This document shows positions 8,023 through 17,484 of a stretch of 37,868 nucleotides of DNA, piece after piece. Position numbers and translations under genes: made by a program. The stretch lies in contig JAVXOZ010000019.1 in the NCBI GenBank assembly GCA_036644995.1, positions 1-37,868 on the forward strand. The letters run 5' to 3'. The stretch comes from Cryptoclostridium sp036644995 (GTDB lineage: Bacteria; Bacillota; Dehalobacteriia; UBA7702). The notes beneath the pieces are model-generated. The model was given only the letters and a program-made list of their open reading frames with translations. It was not told the DNA's origin and did not search any database. The stretch's first letter is position 1, and each line of letters begins with the position of its first letter.

Positions 8023-9140
8023 TAACTGCCTCCTTTAGGCATATAAGCGGATAGATTTAATAAAACCCCCGCAGCAGCTAAGGTAAACAATAAGGAACTG
8101 CCACCATAGCTAATAAATGGCAAAGCAATACCTGTTACAGGCATCATACCCGTTGCCACAAAAACATTTATTAATGTTTGCACCCCCACCATGGAGGTTA
8201 TACCCAGAGCCAGCAAAGCCCCAAAGCTATCTTCCAAAGTTAAGGCAATGCGGATACCCCGCCACACAAACACACCAAATAACAGCACTGTAAAAACTGT
8301 GCCGATAAAGCCTAATTCCTCACCGATTAAGGCGAATATAAAATCTGTATGCACCTCAGGGAGATAATACCATTTAGAACCACCTGCCCCCAAACCCACA
8401 CCGGTAAAGCCACCGGAACCAATGGCAATTAAAGATTGCACTGTTTGAAAGCCGTAACCTAAAGGGTCTGCCCAGGGGTCTAAAAACGCAGTGAACCGTG
8501 ACATACGAAAAGGCTCCAACCAAATGGCAAGGATTACCAAAAAGCAACCACCCACCACCATAGATATTAAATATCTATATTTTACGCCACCACCCAGCAT
8601 CATTAAAAAAGCTGTGCCCACCAAGGCAACGGATGTGCCCAAATCCGGCTGAAGCATAATTAAGCCGCAAAACACAGCCAATATGCCAATATGCGGTAAA
8701 AAACCCACGGTAAAACTATTCATTTTTTCACCACATTTATTCATATTATAGGCGAAAAAAAGAATTAAAGCAAGTTTTGCAAATTCCGATGGTTGAAAAT
8801 GGATAGGCCCCAAAACTATGCTGCGTTCTGCACCCAATGCCCCGGCGCCCACTCCCACCTTAACCATTATAAGGCAAAGTACCCCGGCAATCAACCCCGG
8901 CCATGCTAATTTTTTAAAGAACATATAATCGGTTTTTAACATTAAAATCATCACAGCAATGCCTATGGCTGCCCACATACACTGCTTTTTTAGGTAATAA
9001 AAACCATCGTTTACTGCACTGTCTGCCGCCATATACTGGCTGGCACTGAAAACCATAATAATGCCTATGGTCAATAGACCCAATACTGAAAGAAGCAGCA
9101 AAAAATCAGGTTGCTTCTTCCTCTTCATCGGTTCTGCCAT
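8022..9140 (-). CDS. ftsW: SEDS glycosyltransferase FtsW/SpoVE
   Basis: 372 aa, about ten membrane segments. SEDS-family peptidoglycan polymerase acting with a class B PBP at the septum. Family signatures: FQPSEFAKLALI, LQPDLGTS, PEVHTDFIFALIGEELGF and the C-terminal GIALPFISYGGSSLL. AGGAGG seven bases before the ATG at 9140 fixes the start inside murD, giving a 35-bp overlap. Position between murD and murG matches both ftsW and the sporulation paralogue spoVE; the sequence alone does not separate them. Confidence 0.92.
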   Translation of the reverse strand: MAEPMKRKKQPDFLLLLSVLGLLTIGIIMVFSASQYMAADSAVNDGFYYLKKQCMWAAIGIAVMILMLKTDYMFFKKLAWPGLIAGVLCLIMVKVGVGAGALGAERSIVLGPIHFQPSEFAKLALILFFAYNMNKCGEKMNSFTVGFLPHIGILAVFCGLIMLQPDLGTSVALVGTAFLMMLGGGVKYRYLISMVVGGCFLVILAIWLEPFRMSRFTAFLDPWADPLGYGFQTVQSLIAIGSGGFTGVGLGAGGSKWYYLPEVHTDFIFALIGEELGFIGTVFTVLLFGVFVWRGIRIALTLEDSFGALLALGITSMVGVQTLINVFVATGMMPVTGIALPFISYGGSSLLFTLAAAGVLLNLSAYMPKGGS

Positions 9141-10503
9141 GGGTTTTCCTCCTTTTAAGCTTTAACACGTTGTCTTTGAAAACCTCACCACGATGCTGGA
9201 AACTATTAAATTGGTCAAAACTGGCAGTAGCCGGGGAAAGTAAAACAATATCACCATTTTGCCCCAAATCCGCTGCCCTTAAAACTGCCTCTGCCATATT
9301 GTTAACTATTTCAAATTCATTATAACCCACGCTTTTGGCGGATTCCGCCATTTCATTGGCACATTCACCCATCAAAACCATATATTTTACTCTTTTACTG
9401 ATTACCTTGGATAATTCTTCAAAATCAGAACCTTTATTACGCCCTCCGGCTATAAGTATTAAAGGAGTATCCCCATATGAAGCCAATGCCTTGAGCACAG
9501 AATCGGGATTAGTGGCTTTGGAATCATTTATATAGGTTACACCTTTAATAGTGCAAACCTTTTCCATACGGTGTTCCACACCTTTAAAAGCCTTTAATGT
9601 TTTCTTTATAACCTTGGCATTCACACCTAAAAGTTTGGCTATGGTAATTGCACCCATGGCATTTTCCAAATTATGGGGACCTAAAAGTTTTATTTCGTTT
9701 TTATTCATAATTGGTTCATCCACAGCACCATCACCATGGTCGTAACGAAAAACTATGGTATCTTCCTTTAAAAAAGTACCTTGATAAAGAATTTCCTTCA
9801 TACTAAAATAAACACATTTTGATTTTATGGTTTTTTCTAAATCACTAAAATATTTATCATCATAATTTATAACTGTAAAGCTATTTTTACCCTGACATTT
9901 TGCCAAATTGGCTTTAGCGGCCAAGTAGCCCTGCATATTACCATGGCGATTCAAATGGTCAGGAGTTAAATTCAAAAATAAAGAAACCTTGGCATCTAAT
10001 TTTTCAATGGTTTCCAGTTGAAAGCTGGACATTTCCACCACTATATAATCATATTCACCATCCACAGCATTTAGCAATGGCACCCCGATATTTCCGCAAA
10101 CAAAAACATTTTGCCCTGCTTCCTTTAATATTTCACCTACCAAAGTTGTGGTAGTGGTTTTGCCGTTGGTGCCTGTTATTCCTATAATTGGAGCTTTTAA
10201 AAATCTGGCTGCCAATTCCAGCTCACCCAAAATTGGTATATTATGAGCTTTTAAAGACATAGACAAGGTATTGCTTAGGGGTATTCCCGGACTTATAACC
10301 GCAAAATCGTAGTTATTTTCCTCTAAATTAGGTTCTTTACCCAAAAATAAATTTGCTGCGGCTATCTCACTATATATTGGTTTTTTTTCGCTGTTATCAT
10401 CATATAAATCCACTTGAGCTTGACGTTCCAAAAGGAATTTTGCGGCACTTATTCCGCTTTTGCCACTGCCCAAAATTAAGATTTTTTTATTTTTCACTCG
10501 CAT
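9106..10503 (-). CDS. murD: UDP-N-acetylmuramoylalanine--D-glutamate ligase
   Basis: 465 aa. It adds D-Glu to UDP-MurNAc-L-Ala with ATP. GSGKSGISAAKFL near 12 (nucleotide-sugar domain), P-loop GITGTNGKTTTTTLV (108-122), NLTPDHLNRHGNM, and NDSKATNPDSVLKAL in the C-terminal domain are all present. The last ten residues (RTDEEEEAT) are acidic and lie in the overlap with ftsW. The gene starts 13 bp after mraY. No anomaly. Confidence 0.96.
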   Translation of the reverse strand: MRVKNKKILILGSGKSGISAAKFLLERQAQVDLYDDNSEKKPIYSEIAAANLFLGKEPNLEENNYDFAVISPGIPLSNTLSMSLKAHNIPILGELELAARFLKAPIIGITGTNGKTTTTTLVGEILKEAGQNVFVCGNIGVPLLNAVDGEYDYIVVEMSSFQLETIEKLDAKVSLFLNLTPDHLNRHGNMQGYLAAKANLAKCQGKNSFTVINYDDKYFSDLEKTIKSKCVYFSMKEILYQGTFLKEDTIVFRYDHGDGAVDEPIMNKNEIKLLGPHNLENAMGAITIAKLLGVNAKVIKKTLKAFKGVEHRMEKVCTIKGVTYINDSKATNPDSVLKALASYGDTPLILIAGGRNKGSDFEELSKVISKRVKYMVLMGECANEMAESAKSVGYNEFEIVNNMAEAVLRAADLGQNGDIVLLSPATASFDQFNSFQHRGEVFKDNVLKLKRRKTHGRTDEEEEAT

Positions 10504-10515
10504 ATTACAACCTTC

Positions 10516-11505
10516 TTACTTAAAATAAATCAACAAACCCAAAACCATAAAAATAAATGCTCCCAACCAAAATATTAAAACAACTTTGTTTTCTTTCCAA
10601 TTCAATCCATTTTCAACTTCAAAACTATGGTGAATAGGAGCCATGGGAAAAACTCTTTTTTTGGTTAATTTATAACCCACAACTTGAATCATTACAGATA
10701 ATGCCTCTATAACATAGATGCCGCCAATAACTACCAGTAAAAGTTCGGTACCTGTTAATATAGAAATTACAGCCAAGCCACCCCCTAAGAAAAGGGAGCC
10801 TGTATCACCCATAAATACTTTAGCAGGATGGTGATTAAATACTAAAAAGCTCAGGCACAAGCCTGCCATTGCTCCGCAAAACACCGTTAAAGCACCATAG
10901 CTTATACCCTGAAAAGGTGGTTGCCCAATACAGCTATATGCAATTATTCCATAGCCCAGATATGCAAAAAAGGCAGTTCCTGCCGCTAAGCCATCCATGC
11001 CATCGTTAAGATTTACACCATTGGTTACACCTGCAACCAAAATAAAAGCTAAAATGTAATAAAAAACTCCTGCTTCCCAAGCTCCGTAAAAGGGCACAAC
11101 CAATTCCGTACCACGATTCAAGCCCAAAGTTGCAACAAAAATCAGCAAAAAGGCAATTACAATTTCACCTGCCATTTTTTGCCAAGCACGTAAGCCCAAA
11201 GATTTGCCTCTGGCGGTTTTTAAAAAGTCATCGGCAAAGCCCAAAACACCGTATAAGGTGGTGAAAATTATGGCAAACCACATGGTTTTACTCATATCCG
11301 CCCAAAAAATTGTAACCGCAATCATATTAATTATAAAAATCAACCCACCCATAGTGGGAGTGCCACTTTTTTTTAAATGAGTTTGAGGCCCATCAGTTCT
11401 GACATTTTGTCCGAAATTAAGTTTTTTTAAAATAGGTATGGCAATAAGTGCCAAAATAATGCCCACAATAACCGAGGTTAATAAGGGCCATAAAAACAAT
11501 TTCAT
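10516..11505 (-). CDS. mraY: Phospho-MurNAc-pentapeptide transferase
   Basis: 329 aa, about ten membrane helices. It transfers phospho-MurNAc-pentapeptide to undecaprenyl phosphate to form lipid I. Active-site motifs: ADDFLKTARGKSLGLRAWQK (Asp pair and Mg site), GVNLNDGMDGLAAG, FMGDTGSLFLGG and the APIHHSFE histidine loop. It begins 21 bp after the murE stop. murF, which normally stands between murE and mraY, is absent here. Confidence 0.96.
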   Translation of the reverse strand: MKLFLWPLLTSVIVGIILALIAIPILKKLNFGQNVRTDGPQTHLKKSGTPTMGGLIFIINMIAVTIFWADMSKTMWFAIIFTTLYGVLGFADDFLKTARGKSLGLRAWQKMAGEIVIAFLLIFVATLGLNRGTELVVPFYGAWEAGVFYYILAFILVAGVTNGVNLNDGMDGLAAGTAFFAYLGYGIIAYSCIGQPPFQGISYGALTVFCGAMAGLCLSFLVFNHHPAKVFMGDTGSLFLGGGLAVISILTGTELLLVVIGGIYVIEALSVMIQVVGYKLTKKRVFPMAPIHHSFEVENGLNWKENKVVLIFWLGAFIFMVLGLLIYFK

Positions 11506-11526
11506 TTTCTATCCCAACCTTATTAT

Positions 11527-12981
11527 TTACTTATTTTTCAAAGCTAATGCTTTTTCCGCTTCTTCAAAATCATCAAAATGCACTTTTTTTGTGCCGATAA
11601 TTTGATAATCTTCATGGCCTTTACCTGCTATCACCACTAAATCATTTTCATTTGCCATGGCAATAGCTTCTTTTATAGCTTCTCGGCGGTTCACTATAAC
11701 TACGTATTCTCCGCCACTCTCTTTCACTCCTGCTTCAACCATAGAAATAATATCTTCGGGGTTTTCCGTACGGGGATTATCCGATGTAACTATGGCAAAA
11801 TCCGCCGCTTTACCGCCTATTCTGCCCATTTTTGGCCTTTTGCCCTGATCCCTATCGCCACCGCAGCCAAATACCAAAATCAAACGGCCTTTTTTCATAG
11901 CATTAGCAGTATTCATAATATTTTGTAAGCCATCGGGACTGTGGGCATAATCCACCACCACAGTGGGACCATAGAGAGATTTTACTTTTTCAAAACGTCC
12001 CCTCACCTGCTTTACTTTGGCTAAGGATTGCAAAATAAATTCTATGGGTAAGCCTTCCATTTCCAACATGGCAATGGTGGTTAAAACGTTATATACATTA
12101 AAATTACCCAAAAGTGGTGTTTTTACACTAAAAGTTTCATTTTTTCTTTTCAGAGTAAATTCCGTGCCCGCAGAGGTGATTTGAATGTTGCTGCCGCAAT
12201 AATCGGCATTTTCATGCAATCCATAAGTTACCATGGGAACAGAGGTTACTTCTGCAAATTTTTCAGCGTATTTATCATCAATATTAATCACGCCAAAGGC
12301 TTTTTTATCTTTTTTACCTAAATTTTTAAATAAAATTTGTTTTGCGGCTAAATAATCATCAAAGCTCTTATGAAAATCCAAATGGTCTTGGGTTAAATTG
12401 GTAAATCCTGCACCGCAAAAATCCAGTGCAGAAACACGGCCTTGCTTTAAACCGTGGGAGCTAACTTCCATTACTCCATATTTACAACCTGCCGCCACCA
12501 TATCCCCAAGATAAGCGGAAATTTCCAAGGATTCAGGAGTGGTATGAGTTGAAGGAATTATTTTATCGCCTATGAGGATATGATTTGTGCCGATAAGACC
12601 TGCTTTTACACCGTAATCATCTAAAATTTCTTTAATTAAGTGGGTGGTTGTGGTTTTGCCGTTGGTACCTGTAACCCCCAGCAATCGCAATTTTTCACCG
12701 GGATAATCAAAAAATGCCTCAGCAATAGCTGCCAATGCCAAACGGGCATCAGCCACCACTAATTGAGGTACATCCAAAGCCAAGCTATGCTCCACAACTA
12801 AAGCCACTGCACCATCCTGCACTGCTTTTTCCGCAAAATTGTGACCATCTGCGGCTAACCCTGTCATACACACAAATAAATCACCTTGACGGATTTTTCG
12901 TGAATCATACTGCACACCGGTGATATCCAAATCCACAGTGGTTTCTTGATTAAATATATTGACTATTTCACACCATTTCAT
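11527..12981 (-). CDS. murE: UDP-MurNAc-tripeptide synthetase, meso-DAP type
   Basis: 484 aa from ATG 12981, which has GGGGGA seven bases upstream; a GTG at 12996 would add five residues but lacks a site. It adds the third stem residue. P-loop GVTGTNGKTTTTHLI near 102-116, the TTPES substrate motif and VVDYAHSPDGL are present. TSDNPRTENPED carries DNPR, the signature of meso-diaminopimelate ligases as opposed to lysine ligases, so the wall is predicted to be DAP-type. It lies 26 bp after the PBP gene. Confidence 0.95.
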   Translation of the reverse strand: MKWCEIVNIFNQETTVDLDITGVQYDSRKIRQGDLFVCMTGLAADGHNFAEKAVQDGAVALVVEHSLALDVPQLVVADARLALAAIAEAFFDYPGEKLRLLGVTGTNGKTTTTHLIKEILDDYGVKAGLIGTNHILIGDKIIPSTHTTPESLEISAYLGDMVAAGCKYGVMEVSSHGLKQGRVSALDFCGAGFTNLTQDHLDFHKSFDDYLAAKQILFKNLGKKDKKAFGVINIDDKYAEKFAEVTSVPMVTYGLHENADYCGSNIQITSAGTEFTLKRKNETFSVKTPLLGNFNVYNVLTTIAMLEMEGLPIEFILQSLAKVKQVRGRFEKVKSLYGPTVVVDYAHSPDGLQNIMNTANAMKKGRLILVFGCGGDRDQGKRPKMGRIGGKAADFAIVTSDNPRTENPEDIISMVEAGVKESGGEYVVIVNRREAIKEAIAMANENDLVVIAGKGHEDYQIIGTKKVHFDDFEEAEKALALKNK

Positions 12982-13007
12982 AATTTTATCCCCCACAAAG
13001 AAATTAA

Positions 13008-15182
13008 TTACGGAGCAAGAGTTTCAATATCTTCTTTGCTCTCATTGGAAAATACTATATTAACAGCGGTTCCTCTTTTCACCGCAGTACCTGCCACAGG
13101 GTCTTGAGCTTGGGCTGTGCCGGCACCCGCAGGTATTAAAGAAAGCCCCAAAGCTCCTAAAATTTCTCCGCATTCCAGCATTCTTTTGCCCGTTAAATCC
13201 GGTATAGTAACAGAAGAAGCAGTTTTTGCACCCAAATTTAAAATAATTTTAGAACCTGCCTCAACCTGGGCTAAAGCTCCCGGGGTTTGAGTGGCGACCA
13301 TTTCCCCATCTCCAAAAAATTCCGCTACCAATTTTTTATCTGCAATTACCTTCTGGGCATCTTCTTTATTTAAGCCGATAACCGAAGGTGTAATAACGAT
13401 TTCTTTTTTTAATTCTGTTTGAGCATTTTCATCAATTTTTTTCAACGGATCGCTCACTTGGGGTTTTACACCCATATAGGAAAGTGTGTCCGCCACCACT
13501 TTTTGAAACACAGGTGCAGCAATAGTACCACCATAAACAGGGTAGCAACCCGGTTCATCCACAACTACCAAACACACAAGTTCAGGGTTGTTTGCCGGAG
13601 CAAAACCAATAAAAGATGCCACATATTTAGTTTTGGAATAAGCTCCATCTATAAATTTTTGAGCGGTGCCTGTTTTGCCACCCACACGATAGCCCTCTAT
13701 ATATGCCTTGCTGCCTGTGCCATTGGCAACCACGCTTTCCAGTATATTCCTAACTCTTTCAGAGGTTTTTTCACTGATAACTTGACGAATTTCCACAGGG
13801 TCAATATTTTCTACCACCTTGCCATAACAATCCTCAATGGTTTTCACCAAATGCGGTGCCATCAAGGTGCCGCCGTTTACTCCGGCAGATACAGCTGTTA
13901 CCAGTTGAATAGGGGTAACTCCATAACCTTGACCAATATACATATTGGCTACATCCAAAGGGTTAATGCTATCCACCGTGGCTAAGTTTCTTAAACTGCC
14001 GCCACTTTCACCGGGTAAGGCAATCCCTGTTTTTTCGCCGATGCCAAAGGCTTTTAAATATCTATAAAAAGTAGTATCATCTTTAACGTCAATTCTTTGT
14101 CCCACCTCTACAAAGGCAGGGTTGCAGGAATTTTCTGCCACTTCCACAAAGGTTTCACTGCCGTGGGGGGTACCAGACCAACAACGTATTTTAGTTTTTC
14201 CCACAGTTATTGAACCACTATCATAAAAAGTATCTGTTTCCTTAACTGCACCTTCTTCCAGTGCAGTGGCAATGGTTAAAATTTTTGCCGTTGACCCCGG
14301 TTCGTAATAATCGCTTAAAGCCCAATTACGCCAAGCACTAACATCATAGGAACCAAAATTATTGGGGTCATAGCTGGGGCGTGTTGCCAAAGCCAAAATT
14401 TCCCCTGTTTTTGGTGCCATCATCACAATGGTGGCGCCTTTGGGATTAACGGTACTTGCCATTAAATTATCTAATTCACGTTCACAAAAGTATTGTATAT
14501 TTTCATCTACACTCAAAATTAGGCTATTGCCATCTTTAGGAGCAACATAATGTTGGGCAGAGCCTGCTATTTCCATACCGTGGCTATCATATTGAGCTAA
14601 AATATAGCCATTTTTACCTATGAGTGTTTTATCATAAATTGCTTCGATACCTTCAAGACCTTGGTTATCTATACCCACAAACCCTAAAAGGTGGGCTGCC
14701 AAAAAATCATTGGGATAATTACGTTTGGTTTCCGTGGTTAAGCCTATACCTTTATAATCCAAATTGCGGATAGCCAAAGCTTCTTCTTCACCAATTTTTC
14801 TTTTTAGCCATTCATAACCCCGACCAGAGGTGAGTCTTTGGGTAATTTTATCTTCTTCAATACCTAAAATAGTGCTTAAAGCAGCAGCAATTTCAGGTAC
14901 TTTTTCTTCCTCTATTTGGGTGGGTGATGCGTAAACCGAATCCACTGAAACACTGGCAGCCAAAATTTTGCGGTTGCAATCAAAAATTACACCACGATTT
15001 GCCTCCACAGGCACTTCACGCATTTGTTGCCCTGCGGCTTTATCCTTTAGTTCATCGGCTTTTACTACCTGCAAATAAAACAGGCGGCAAAAAATGGCTG
15101 AAAACAGAAAAAGAAATAAAATGAAAATCCACAAAATTCTGGATTTAAGAAAAATAGGCATTAAGCCTTTTTTAGAAACCAT
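13008..15182 (-). CDS. Class B penicillin-binding protein with two PASTA domains (PBP2B/SpoVD/FtsI type)
   Basis: 724 aa. D,D-transpeptidase for septal or spore peptidoglycan, partner of the SEDS protein encoded downstream. A single N-terminal anchor (about 14-35), the PBP dimer domain to about 210, then the transpeptidase with S297-T-A-K300, SCN (352-354) and KTG (503-505). Two C-terminal PASTA repeats occupy about 590-652 and 655-718. Bacillus subtilis has both pbpB (two PASTA) and spoVD (one PASTA) here; this cluster has one gene, nearer pbpB in architecture. AGGA eight bases before the ATG supports the start. It may serve both division and sporulation. Confidence 0.93.
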   Translation of the reverse strand: MVSKKGLMPIFLKSRILWIFILFLFLFSAIFCRLFYLQVVKADELKDKAAGQQMREVPVEANRGVIFDCNRKILAASVSVDSVYASPTQIEEEKVPEIAAALSTILGIEEDKITQRLTSGRGYEWLKRKIGEEEALAIRNLDYKGIGLTTETKRNYPNDFLAAHLLGFVGIDNQGLEGIEAIYDKTLIGKNGYILAQYDSHGMEIAGSAQHYVAPKDGNSLILSVDENIQYFCERELDNLMASTVNPKGATIVMMAPKTGEILALATRPSYDPNNFGSYDVSAWRNWALSDYYEPGSTAKILTIATALEEGAVKETDTFYDSGSITVGKTKIRCWSGTPHGSETFVEVAENSCNPAFVEVGQRIDVKDDTTFYRYLKAFGIGEKTGIALPGESGGSLRNLATVDSINPLDVANMYIGQGYGVTPIQLVTAVSAGVNGGTLMAPHLVKTIEDCYGKVVENIDPVEIRQVISEKTSERVRNILESVVANGTGSKAYIEGYRVGGKTGTAQKFIDGAYSKTKYVASFIGFAPANNPELVCLVVVDEPGCYPVYGGTIAAPVFQKVVADTLSYMGVKPQVSDPLKKIDENAQTELKKEIVITPSVIGLNKEDAQKVIADKKLVAEFFGDGEMVATQTPGALAQVEAGSKIILNLGAKTASSVTIPDLTGKRMLECGEILGALGLSLIPAGAGTAQAQDPVAGTAVKRGTAVNIVFSNESKEDIETLAP

Positions 15183-15257
15183 AATGTCATTCCTGCCTTT
15201 CGCATAGCTTATGTTGTATAAAGTCTATGAAAGGAACTGTTGCTTTTTGCTTGTCCT

Positions 15258-15632
15258 TCACTCCGCTGTAAAAATATTATCCGAAGTGACTGCTGTTGTG
15301 TTATTGTTTATATTTTCATTTGAATCGGAATTTGTATAAAAAACCGTTGATTCTTTATCTAATGCCACCATACCCAAGGTATCCGTGGCAATATATTCTA
15401 TTCTTTGGGGCGAGCATAGCTTAGCCGCAGTTAAAGATAATTTATCATATTCTCTTTCCCCTTGTACTATCTCCGCCTTTAAATGCTGTATTATTTCGCC
15501 TTTACCTTGAATAAGGCTACCTGTGCCGATGTATAATATGTTAATGCCGAAAAATAGCAAAAACAGTAAAATATACAATCCCCAAGGTTTCATGGGGCTC
15601 TTTACCCCTGATGATTTAACTTTTGCTGTCAT
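15258..15632 (-). CDS. ftsL: Cell-division protein FtsL
   Basis: 124 aa. Short cytoplasmic N-terminus, one membrane helix (about 19-44: LYILLFLLFFGINILYIG), then an extracytoplasmic coiled-coil-like segment (ILYIGTGS onward to KLSLTAAKL) and the FtsL-like pattern RIEYIATDTLGMVALD. It is recognised mainly by size, topology and position between rsmH and the PBP gene, since FtsL sequence is poorly conserved. It starts 8 bp after the rsmH stop without a strong ribosome site, so it probably depends on coupling. The Asn/Ser/Thr-rich tail (about 100-118) is low complexity. Confidence 0.82.
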   Translation of the reverse strand: MTAKVKSSGVKSPMKPWGLYILLFLLFFGINILYIGTGSLIQGKGEIIQHLKAEIVQGEREYDKLSLTAAKLCSPQRIEYIATDTLGMVALDKESTVFYTNSDSNENINNNTTAVTSDNIFTAE

Positions 15633-15640
15633 AATATATA

Positions 15641-16579
15641 TTAAACCCTTTCCCCCACCCTCAATTTTGCACTTCTTGCCCGAGGGTTTGCTGCTAATTC
15701 ATCTTCCGGAGCGATAATGGGTTTTTTTGTCAATATTTTAATGGTTCTTTCTTTTTTGCAGTTACAAACTATTTGTTCCGGTGGGCAAATACAATCCTTT
15801 GATAAATACCGCAAGCTTTCTTTCACAATGCGGTCTTCCAAAGAGTGAAAGCTGATAACAGCGAGTCTGCCACCGATATTAAGGTGATTTGCGGCGGCTT
15901 CCATTCCCGGGGCAATAATATTTAGCTCATCATTCACAGCTATACGCAGTGCCTGAAAGGTTTTTTTTGCCGGGTGGTGCCCATTTTCCCTTACTTTTTT
16001 GGGAATAGCCATTTTTATAACAGAAACCAGCTCTCCTGTGGTTTCCAACGGTTGTTTTTCTCTGGCGGTAACGATGAATTCCGCAATTCGTTTTGCCCAG
16101 CGTTCTTCACCATAACGGAAAATAATATCCGTTAACTCCTCAGGAGATAAGTTATTTACTAAATCTTTGGCGGTTAAACCACTGCTTCCTTGGTTCATAC
16201 GCATATCTAAAGGAGCATCCTGTTGATAGGAAAATCCCCTTTCACCATGGTCCAACTGTGGGGAAGAAATACCCAAATCCATCAAAACCCCATCCACACG
16301 GGGAATTTGCAATTTCTCTAAAATTTCGTCAATATTTTTAAAGTTATCCCAAACAAAAAGGACTCGTTCACCAAAAGGTGCGAGCCTGTTTGAAGCCGCT
16401 TCAATGGCTTCCCTATCTTGATCAATTCCAATAATGCGGCTCTGTGAGCTTCTATTTAAAATAGCTTCACTATGTCCACCTGCACCTAAAGTGCAATCAA
16501 TATATATACCATTTTCATTCCAAAATAATTGGTTAATGGTTTCGTTAAGCAACACCGGTTGATGCAGAAATTGATTCAT
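15641..16579 (-). CDS. rsmH: 16S rRNA (cytosine-1402-N4)-methyltransferase
   Basis: 312 aa from ATG 16579, which has GGGAG six bases upstream; a GTG at 16612 would add eleven residues of atypical sequence. It methylates N4 of C1402 in 16S rRNA. It starts with the family hallmark HQPVLLNETI; the SAM motif is DCTLGAGGHSEAIL. GVLMDLGISSPQLDHGERGF, ALRIAVNDEL and AVISFHSLEDRIVK are all present. It is second gene of the dcw operon, 38 bp after mraZ. Confidence 0.96.
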   Translation of the reverse strand: MNQFLHQPVLLNETINQLFWNENGIYIDCTLGAGGHSEAILNRSSQSRIIGIDQDREAIEAASNRLAPFGERVLFVWDNFKNIDEILEKLQIPRVDGVLMDLGISSPQLDHGERGFSYQQDAPLDMRMNQGSSGLTAKDLVNNLSPEELTDIIFRYGEERWAKRIAEFIVTAREKQPLETTGELVSVIKMAIPKKVRENGHHPAKKTFQALRIAVNDELNIIAPGMEAAANHLNIGGRLAVISFHSLEDRIVKESLRYLSKDCICPPEQIVCNCKKERTIKILTKKPIIAPEDELAANPRARSAKLRVGERV

Positions 16580-16617
16580 AATTTCTCCCACTACTCTAAG
16601 GCAGTATACCACTGCAC

Positions 16618-17061
16618 TTATATTTCAAATCTCTCCATTCCTGCACCGATATCAACTGATTCTTCATTTTCGCTACAATAGGCTTCCCAGCGATCCGTAG
16701 CCCAAATTTCCACTCTTTTTACAACACCAATGATTGTTACATCTTTTCTGTCGTTTAAATCTGCATATTCTCTTAAGCTGGGTGCCACTAAAACACGACC
16801 CATAGCATCGGTTTCCGCATCACTGGCAGAGGAAAATAATGCACGCATAAAGGGAAGATTACTGGTTTTGGAAAAAAACTCACTATTGGTTATTTTTTCT
16901 TCCATTTTTTCCCATTCTTCCATGGAATAGGCACAAACACAGCCATTGGCTCCTTTGGTGAGAACAAAGTTTTCACCTAATCCTTCCCGAAATTTAGCAG
17001 GGATACTCATGCGACCTTTTTTATCAATGGTATGATGAAATTCGCCGATTAATTTAACCAT
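16618..17061 (-). CDS. mraZ: Transcriptional regulator MraZ
   Basis: 147 aa. Two SpoVT/AbrB-like (swapped-hairpin) repeats: GEFHHTIDKKGRMSIPAKFRE near 5-25 and SDAETDAMGRVLVAPSLREYA near 78-98. MraZ is known as a DNA-binding regulator of its own dcw operon, acting on short direct repeats near the promoter. A fitting array of four boxes at 10-bp spacing lies at 17441-17476. AAAGGAGGGGG before the ATG is a very strong ribosome site. First gene of the cluster. Confidence 0.96.
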   Translation of the reverse strand: MVKLIGEFHHTIDKKGRMSIPAKFREGLGENFVLTKGANGCVCAYSMEEWEKMEEKITNSEFFSKTSNLPFMRALFSSASDAETDAMGRVLVAPSLREYADLNDRKDVTIIGVVKRVEIWATDRWEAYCSENEESVDIGAGMERFEI

Positions 17062-17081
17062 TTATATCCCCCTCCTTTCGG

Positions 17082-17108
17082 AAAAAAAATCCTGCCCCGA
17101 AGGACAGG
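17082..17108 (-). terminator. Terminator-like hairpin in the mraZ leader (possible attenuator)
   Basis: In the transcript direction: CCTGTCC, loop TTCG, GGGCAGG, then eight T. It ends only about 20 nt before the mraZ start codon, just ahead of the Shine-Dalgarno. A terminator at this place would control entry into the whole operon. The GC-rich block just upstream (17101-17140) contrasts with the AT-rich surroundings and could hold an alternative fold. Regulation is inferred. Confidence 0.65.
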
Positions 17109-17140
17109 CGAAGGGCAGAGCCTCGGGAACCCCACCCTCG

Positions 17141-17208
17141 CAGTTTTTCCACCGTTTCGATATTTTGTTTTTTTCACCGTAACGATATTGCAGTTTTTTT
17201 CATTTTCG
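17141..17208 (-). repeat. Imperfect direct repeats in the mraZ leader
   Basis: In the transcript direction, two copies of the motif ATATCGWWACGGTGRAAAAA lie at about 17145-17188, with a third partial unit (GAAAAAAACTGCA) upstream. Each carries a GGTG core resembling MraZ-type half-sites, but the spacing is about 26 bp, not 10. They may be secondary binding sites or a decayed tandem duplication. Confidence 0.5.
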
Positions 17209-17440
17209 CCCTTTTTGGAGCATTTAGAGCATTTTGGCAGTTCCATACTGAAACATTTTTACATTTTCATTTTCATTTTTTCATTTTCACGTAAGCATTT
17301 ATATGACACACATGAATATTTCCTTTGCCCCATTTTGAGGTCTAAGGATTTCCCTTTTTTATTTATATATAAGGGAAGCAGAATTTTCAATTCACAGTTC
17401 TTTACTTTTATGTTTTGCTTGTCAATGGTATTCAAGTTTG

Positions 17441-17476
17441 CCACTTTATACCAAAGTATGCTACTTCTTACCACTT
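17441..17476 (-). promoter_or_regulatory. MraZ-box array, four sites at exact 10-bp spacing
   Basis: Reading the minus strand, AAGTGG (17476-17471), AAGTAG (17466-17461), CTTTGG (17456-17451) and AAGTGG (17446-17441) start every 10 bp, one helical turn apart. They begin six bases after the TATAAT of the operon promoter, over the probable transcription start. MraZ proteins are known to bind short direct repeats of this kind, so this is the likely autoregulatory operator. Confidence 0.75.
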
Positions 17477-17484
17477 CTGTGATT

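Noticed and set aside
13419..13985. 188-aa ORF antisense to the PBP gene
   Set aside because: It is a shadow of the clearly conserved PBP reading frame; no family resemblance.
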